From Streptomyces sp. NBC_00663 (GTDB lineage Bacteria; Actinomycetota; Actinomycetes; Streptomycetales; Streptomycetaceae), in assembly GCF_036226885.1 (NCBI RefSeq), contig NZ_CP109027.1, positions 5,952,001-6,016,000 of the forward strand: 64,000 nucleotides of DNA, given 5' to 3'. Under the pieces are notes generated by a model, which made no database searches, was not told the origin of the DNA, and was given only the letters and a program-made list of their open reading frames with translations. The position numbers and the translations under genes were made by a program. Positions within the stretch are counted from its first letter, which is position 1. Each line of letters begins with the position of its first letter. Positions 59,403-64,000 of this stretch are shown here, piece by piece.

Positions 59403-60746
59403 ATGGAACGCGCTAATCCGGATGAAACGGATGCCGCTGACGTGAAGCAGCATGCCCACCCGGCTGCTGCCGGTAACCGCGCCATGGGCACGTTCAGCGC
59501 GGCCGACGAGGAGAAGCAGCGCGGCGTACGCCGGATGAAGCTGACGGCGACCGGGCTGCTGCTGTTCGTCGCGCTCGTGTATGTCCTCGCCAAGTGGGCT
59601 TCGAACGCGGGCGCGGGCGCCTGGGCGGGCTATGTCGCCGCCGCCGCGGAGGCCGGCATGGTTGGTGCGATGGCGGACTGGTTCGCGGTGACGGCCCTGT
59701 TCCGCCACCCGCTCGGCCTGCCGATCCCGCACACCGCGATCATCCCCACCAAGAAGGACCAGCTCGGGGTGTCGCTGGGCGAGTTCGTCGGCGAAAACTT
59801 CCTCTCCGAGGACGTCGTACGCGGGCGACTGCGCGCCGTCGGCATCGGCAGCCGGCTCGGCGCCTGGCTCGCCGACCCCGAGCACGCCGACCGGGTCACG
59901 GCCGAGCTGTCGGCCGCGCTGCGCGGCGCCCTGACGGTCCTTCGGGACTCCGACGTCCAGGCGGTCGTCGGCGAGGCGATCACCCGGCGGGCCGACGCGC
60001 AGGAGATCGCGCCCGGCATCGGCAAGATGCTGGAGAAGATCGTCGCCGACGGCGGCCACCGCAGGGTCGTCGACCTGGTGGTGGCGCGGGCGCACGACTG
60101 GCTGGTTCTGCACGACGAACAGGTCATGGACGCCGTACAGGGCGGAGCGCCCGGCTGGACTCCGCGGTTCGTGGACAAGAAGGTCGGCGAACGCGTGTAC
60201 AAGGAGCTGCTGCGCTTCGTGACGGAGATGCGGGACATGCCCTCGCATCCGGCGCGCGGCGCCCTGGACCGCTTCCTGAGCGACTTCGCCGCCGACCTCC
60301 AGTCCGACACGGACACCCGCGCGCGCGTGGAGCGGCTCAAGGGCGAGGTCCTCGGCCGGGGCGAGGTCCAGGACCTCATCGCCTCCGCCTGGACCGCCGT
60401 ACGCTCCATGATCGTGTCGGCCGCCGAGGACGAGCGCAGTGAGCTACGGCTGCGGGTGCGGGCGTCGCTGCTGTCGCTCGGGGCGCGGATGGCGGTCGAG
60501 CCGCGGCTCCAGGCGAAGGTGGACGGCTGGGTCGAGGGCGCGGCGGTGTACGTCGTCACCACCTATCGGCACGAGATCACCTCCCTGATCACCGACACGG
60601 TCGCCGGCTGGGACGCCGAGCACACGACACGGAAGATCGAGGCGAACATCGGCCGGGACCTTCAGTTCATCCGGATCAACGGCACGGTGGTGGGTTCGTT
60701 GGTGGGGTTGCTGATCTACACGGTGTCGCGGGTGCTGGGGGCGTAA
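59403..60746 (+). CDS. DUF445 family membrane protein
   Basis: A 447-residue protein from ATG 59403 (GTG 59400 is possible). It is preceded by a Glu/Ala-rich start and a membrane segment (LTATGLLLFVALVYVLAKWA). The region GMVGAMADWFAVTALFRHPL is the DUF445 hallmark. A final hydrophobic segment (GTVVGSLVGLLIYTVSRVLG) is at the C-terminus; long helices in between. The function is unknown; similar proteins occur in most actinobacteria. Confidence 0.85.
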   Translation: MERANPDETDAADVKQHAHPAAAGNRAMGTFSAADEEKQRGVRRMKLTATGLLLFVALVYVLAKWASNAGAGAWAGYVAAAAEAGMVGAMADWFAVTALFRHPLGLPIPHTAIIPTKKDQLGVSLGEFVGENFLSEDVVRGRLRAVGIGSRLGAWLADPEHADRVTAELSAALRGALTVLRDSDVQAVVGEAITRRADAQEIAPGIGKMLEKIVADGGHRRVVDLVVARAHDWLVLHDEQVMDAVQGGAPGWTPRFVDKKVGERVYKELLRFVTEMRDMPSHPARGALDRFLSDFAADLQSDTDTRARVERLKGEVLGRGEVQDLIASAWTAVRSMIVSAAEDERSELRLRVRASLLSLGARMAVEPRLQAKVDGWVEGAAVYVVTTYRHEITSLITDTVAGWDAEHTTRKIEANIGRDLQFIRINGTVVGSLVGLLIYTVSRVLGA

Positions 60747-60858
60747 TCCCTCCCTGTGCGGAATCCGTCGCGGGGCGTAAGCCGCCCTTGCGGGGGAACC
60801 CGTCGCCGGGTCTCGCTCGATGAGGAGCTCGATGGCGAGCTCGACGAGGAGGGAGCCC

Positions 60859-62364
60859 ATGACCACCGCCGACCAGGCCGCGACCGGCCGCACCGTGACG
60901 ACGAACATCCCCGCCCGCCTGGACCGTCTCCCCTGGTCCCGCTGGCACTGGACGATCGTCATCGGACTGGGCACCGTATGGATCCTCGACGGCCTGGAGG
61001 TGACGGTCGTCGGCAACATCGCCGGCCGCCTGTCCGAACCGGGCAGCGGCCTGCCGATCACCTCCGGCGAGGTGACGGGCCTGGCGGCGGCGCTGTACGT
61101 GGCGGGCGCGTGCACGGGAGCGCTGTTCTGGGGCCGCCTGACGGACAAATGGGGCCGCAAGAAGCTCTTCATGATCACGCTGGCGGTGTACCTGGCGGCC
61201 ACCGCCCTGACGGCGGTCTCCTTCTCCACCTGGTGGTTCTTCGCGTTCCGCTTCCTGACCGGGTTCGGCATCGGCGGCGAGTACGCGGCGATCAACTCGG
61301 CGATCGACGAGCTGATCCCGGCGCAGTACCGGGGCCGCGTGGACCTGATGATCAACGGCAGCTTCTGGCTGGGAGCGGTCGGGGGGTCCCTGCTGTCGAT
61401 CGTCGCGCTGGACACCTCGGTCCTGCCGAAGGACGTGGGCTGGCGGCTGACGTTCGCCCTGGGCGCGGTCCTGGCCCTGGTGATCCTGCTCGTACGACGA
61501 CACGTCCCGGAGAGCCCACGGTGGCTGCTGATCCACGGCAGGGACGAGGAGGCGGAACGGATCGTCACGTCCATCGAGGAACGGGTGGCGGCGGAGAAGG
61601 GGACGAAGGGGGAGCGGCTGCCGGAGCCGGAGGGTGAGATCACCATCCACCAGCGGCGGAGCGTGAGCTTCCTGGAGATCGCCCGGACCGTGTTCTCCGA
61701 CTACCGCAGGCGCGCGGTCCTCGGGTTCTCGCTCTTCATCGGCCAGGCGTTCCTCTACAACGCGATCACCTTCGGCTTCGGCGCGATCCTGACCAAGTTC
61801 TACGACGTCCCGACCGGCAGCACCGGCTACTACTTCGCGGTCATCGCGATCGGCAACTTCATGGGCCCCCTGCTGCTGGGGAAGCTGTTCGACACGGTGG
61901 GGCGACGGGTCATGATCTCGTCGACGTACCTGCTGTCGGGCCTGCTGCTCTTCGGCACGGCATGGCTCTTCGACCAGGGCTCCCTGAACGCCGCGACGCT
62001 GACGGCATGTTGGTGCGCCGTGCTCTTCTTCGCGTCGGCGGGCGCGTCCAGCGCCTATCTGACGGTCTCCGAGATCTTCCCGATGGAGACCCGGGCGATG
62101 TCCATCGCCTTCTTCTACGCCCTGGGCACGGCCGCGGGCGGCATCAGCGGCCCGATGCTGTTCGCCGACCTCACCGGCACGGGCAAGGTCGGCGACACGG
62201 TCCTGGCCTTCCAGATCGGGGCGACGCTGATGTGCCTGGCGGGACTGGTGGCGGCGGCACTGGCGGTACGGGCGGAACGAAGGTCCCTGGAGGACGTGGC
62301 CCGACCGCTCACGGCGGCGGGCCCAGGCACTTCTGCGCAGGCTGCGGGCGTTCGTGCCGCTTAG
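60859..62364 (+). CDS. MFS transporter, sugar-porter-like
   Basis: A 501-residue protein with twelve helices, from ATG 60859 after GAGGGAG. It contains GRLTDKWGRKKLFMI (D-x-x-G-R-K/R after helix 2), ESPRWLLIHGRDEEA and FDTVGRRVMISSTYLLSGLL, which are sugar-porter-family motifs. Substrate unknown. The final residues (GPGTSAQAAGVRAA) are encoded by a repeated intergenic element that extends past the stop, so the C-terminus may be newly acquired. Confidence 0.9.
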   Translation: MTTADQAATGRTVTTNIPARLDRLPWSRWHWTIVIGLGTVWILDGLEVTVVGNIAGRLSEPGSGLPITSGEVTGLAAALYVAGACTGALFWGRLTDKWGRKKLFMITLAVYLAATALTAVSFSTWWFFAFRFLTGFGIGGEYAAINSAIDELIPAQYRGRVDLMINGSFWLGAVGGSLLSIVALDTSVLPKDVGWRLTFALGAVLALVILLVRRHVPESPRWLLIHGRDEEAERIVTSIEERVAAEKGTKGERLPEPEGEITIHQRRSVSFLEIARTVFSDYRRRAVLGFSLFIGQAFLYNAITFGFGAILTKFYDVPTGSTGYYFAVIAIGNFMGPLLLGKLFDTVGRRVMISSTYLLSGLLLFGTAWLFDQGSLNAATLTACWCAVLFFASAGASSAYLTVSEIFPMETRAMSIAFFYALGTAAGGISGPMLFADLTGTGKVGDTVLAFQIGATLMCLAGLVAAALAVRAERRSLEDVARPLTAAGPGTSAQAAGVRAA

Positions 62365-62428
62365 GGCGGCGGGTTCGCGTACTTCTCCGCAACCTGCGGG
62401 CAGTCGTGCCGCTGGGGCGGCACGGGTG
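62329..62428. repeat. Two-copy 52-bp imperfect direct repeat across the MFS stop
   Basis: ACTTCTGCGCAGGCTGCGGG (from 62329) and ACTTCTCCGCAACCTGCGGG (from 62381) begin two related units with offset 52; GTCGTGCCGCT-like cores follow in each. A hairpin CGTGCCGC-TGGG-GCGGCACG (62405-62424) in the second copy may terminate transcription. The first copy codes the last residues of the MFS protein. Confidence 0.7.
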
Positions 62429-62495
62429 GGCGCAGGCGGTGCCCCGTTGGCGCCGGGCCGCGTGACCTGCCCCCGGCCACCCTGACGCCGGGCGT

Positions 62496-63953
62496 CTACT
62501 CAGCGGCTTCGCGGCGACCCCGGTCCCGTCGGCGCAGCAGCAGCAACCCACCCGCGACGGCGGTCACCCCGGCGGCCGCACTCCAGCCGACCAGGTCATT
62601 GGACCCCGTGGCGGCGAGGTCACCGTCCGCGGAGGGTGAGGCGGAGGCGGCGGTCTGCGGGCGCGGGTCCGAGGCGGCACCTGATGCCGACGGAGAGGGC
62701 TCCGGCGAGGACTCAGTCGCTTTCTCCCGCGTGAACGCCAACGTCCCGAACCCCAACTGGTCGTACCCCCCACTGTTGGGCCCGTAGTCCCCGCCCCCAC
62801 CCTCAGGCGCGGCCTTCGCGGCGATCCGCGTCAGATACGTCGCCGACACCCCCCGCCGCCTGGTGTAGTGGTTGGCGATCATCGCCCAGATGGGCCGCAT
62901 CATGGCGGGGTCCACCCCGGCGGCCTCGCTGACGGTCTCCGCCCCCGACCACCCCGCCACGGCCCCCTTCCGCCGCGTGTTCGCGGTGAACGGCACCTCG
63001 CCACCCATGCTCCACTTCGCCACGTACTGCGCCCCCTTGAGGAACCGGCTGTCGTCATAGCCGTACAGATCGATCCCCTGGTTCCACGCCATCTCGCAGA
63101 ACGTGCCCATCAGCCCCACCCCGAGCAGCGCGTGCCCCTGATCCCGCCCGGCCTCCAGCCACTCGGCGAGCCCGTCGTCGTACACCACGGGTATGGCGTT
63201 CTTGACCGCCCCGAGCCCGACCCCACCCTTGAAGTACTCGACCGCACGCCCGACTTGAGCCTTGTCGTCGCAGAAGATGCCGGTGGCCAGGACACAGGCC
63301 ATGTTGGCGAGGTCCCAGTTGGTCCAGTAGTTGGAGTCGACGGCACCGTTGTGCCGGACGAGGAAGTCGTCGGCGAGCGTGCCGAAGACCTTGCTGAGCA
63401 TCTCCTGGAAGCGACCGAGGTCGAAGTCCCCGTGCCCGCGGACGAGTTCGGCGGCGTTCGCGAACTGGTAGCCGTACAGCCCCGACGCGAGGAACCGGTC
63501 CGCGCTCCCGGCGAGCTGCGTGAGCTTCCCCGACCAGGCGTTGAGGATCGCGACGGCGGTGTCGGCGTGGGCGGTCTCGCCGCTGACGTGGTAGCGAAGG
63601 GCGTTCTGGTAGGCGGCGTGGATGTCGTTGTAGAGGACCGTGTAGTTCTGCGGGCTGCCCGCACCCCGGTAGATCGTCGCCTGCGGATTCGGCGTCCAGC
63701 CGGCCTGCGCATGCCGGTTGGCGGTCAGCTTGGCGTACCCGGCGGTGTAGGGCGCGGCGCCCGCCTTCACCTTCGCCCGCATCCGGGCCAGGTCGGCGGA
63801 GGTGTGCAGCAGACCGGGGTGGGCGTAGCCGGAGCCGGCGGCACGCGCGGCCGGGGGAGCGAGAAGGGCCGTACCCGTCACGACACCGGCGGCTCCGGTT
63901 GCCTTGAGCAGGGTGCGGCGGCTGAACGGCGAAATCGAAGTCACGGGTGTCAT
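62496..63953 (-). CDS. Tat-exported alginate-lyase-like protein with LAXTG anchor
   Basis: A 485-residue protein from ATG 63953. The Tat signal SRRTLLKATGAAGVVTG ends near residue 40. The alginate-lyase-like (helical toroid) domain runs to about residue 400 (AGDRFLASGLYGYQFANAAE-like, NYWTNWDLANMACVLATGIF). Then come a Ser/Pro/Ala-rich linker, LAATG, a hydrophobic helix and RRRDRGRRE: a sortase E signal, as in long chaplins. The protein may be bound to the cell wall and attack a uronic-acid-containing polymer. Confidence 0.85.
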   Translation of the reverse strand: MTPVTSISPFSRRTLLKATGAAGVVTGTALLAPPAARAAGSGYAHPGLLHTSADLARMRAKVKAGAAPYTAGYAKLTANRHAQAGWTPNPQATIYRGAGSPQNYTVLYNDIHAAYQNALRYHVSGETAHADTAVAILNAWSGKLTQLAGSADRFLASGLYGYQFANAAELVRGHGDFDLGRFQEMLSKVFGTLADDFLVRHNGAVDSNYWTNWDLANMACVLATGIFCDDKAQVGRAVEYFKGGVGLGAVKNAIPVVYDDGLAEWLEAGRDQGHALLGVGLMGTFCEMAWNQGIDLYGYDDSRFLKGAQYVAKWSMGGEVPFTANTRRKGAVAGWSGAETVSEAAGVDPAMMRPIWAMIANHYTRRRGVSATYLTRIAAKAAPEGGGGDYGPNSGGYDQLGFGTLAFTREKATESSPEPSPSASGAASDPRPQTAASASPSADGDLAATGSNDLVGWSAAAGVTAVAGGLLLLRRRDRGRREAAE

Positions 63954-64000
63954 TCCTCGCGTGCCGGTGGCTGGGGACGGAGGGGAGACGCGAGGGTGGG

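Overview
The window is GC-rich Streptomyces chromosome (GTG and TTG starts, strong third-position GC, SsgA-family, Cys leader peptide, DasR-type sites, LAXTG sorting signal). From memory, the order hppD, ssgG-like, secreted M6 protease, pncB/pncA, clpS, cysO/cysM, nagE2/nagE1/nagF, rph, rdgB, bcp, PBP resembles the S. coelicolor SCO29xx region. Nothing was searched; all names come from reading the sequence.

Bases 1 to about 10,567 look like the right arm of a prophage or phage-derived island whose left part is off the window. It runs from tail genes (distal tail-like, Gp37-like, a further structural protein, a beta-helix tail fibre) through a small protein resembling Acb2/Tad1 sponges, an amidase endolysin and two holin-like proteins, ending at a perfect 17-bp terminator hairpin. 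Behind it lie accessory genes: an XRE/TPR regulator with a SLOG-like protein on the minus strand, and on the plus strand an unknown protein, a tiny Asp/Gly/Pro-rich ORF and a PIMT-like methyltransferase. After a final hairpin the sequence enters an MFS transporter gene that seems to lack its first membrane helix, so the element probably ends inside this gene.

From 11.9 to 30.8 kb: a Doc-type toxin/antitoxin pair, a DExH helicase, an IclR regulator, a 13-copy 27-bp tandem repeat, a secreted Lon-like protease, a four-gene glycine-betaine-type ABC importer, an Lrp regulator divergent from hppD, a P68-RBP-like protein, a three-subunit cobalt-type nitrile hydratase or thiocyanate hydrolase, a TPR protein, a GlcD-type oxidase, an SsgA-like protein and two RDD membrane proteins.

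From 31 to 48.7 kb: a secreted M6 metalloprotease behind a near-perfect 22-bp palindrome, NAD salvage (pncB, pncA), clpS with a DUF2017 gene, an amino-acid permease, the CysO/Mec/CysM cysteine route with a 31-residue Cys leader peptide, a membrane-anchored PemK-like protein, an MBL hydrolase, the N-acetylglucosamine PTS genes with dre operators, rph, a lipoprotein, rdgB and tRNA-Leu(UAG).

From 48.7 kb to the end: a broken HNH endonuclease, a GNAT gene whose Shine-Dalgarno lies in a terminator-like hairpin, bcp, a DUF3618 protein, a GroES-like protein, a guanidine exporter behind a guanidine-III riboswitch candidate, a class A PBP with a Thr/Gly tail, an ABC-2 exporter, a DUF1707 protein, an SGNH hydrolase, a DUF445 protein, an MFS transporter, and a Tat-exported alginate-lyase-like protein with a LAXTG anchor. 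Many housekeeping genes start 6-7 nt after a TANNNT hexamer, suggesting leaderless transcription.
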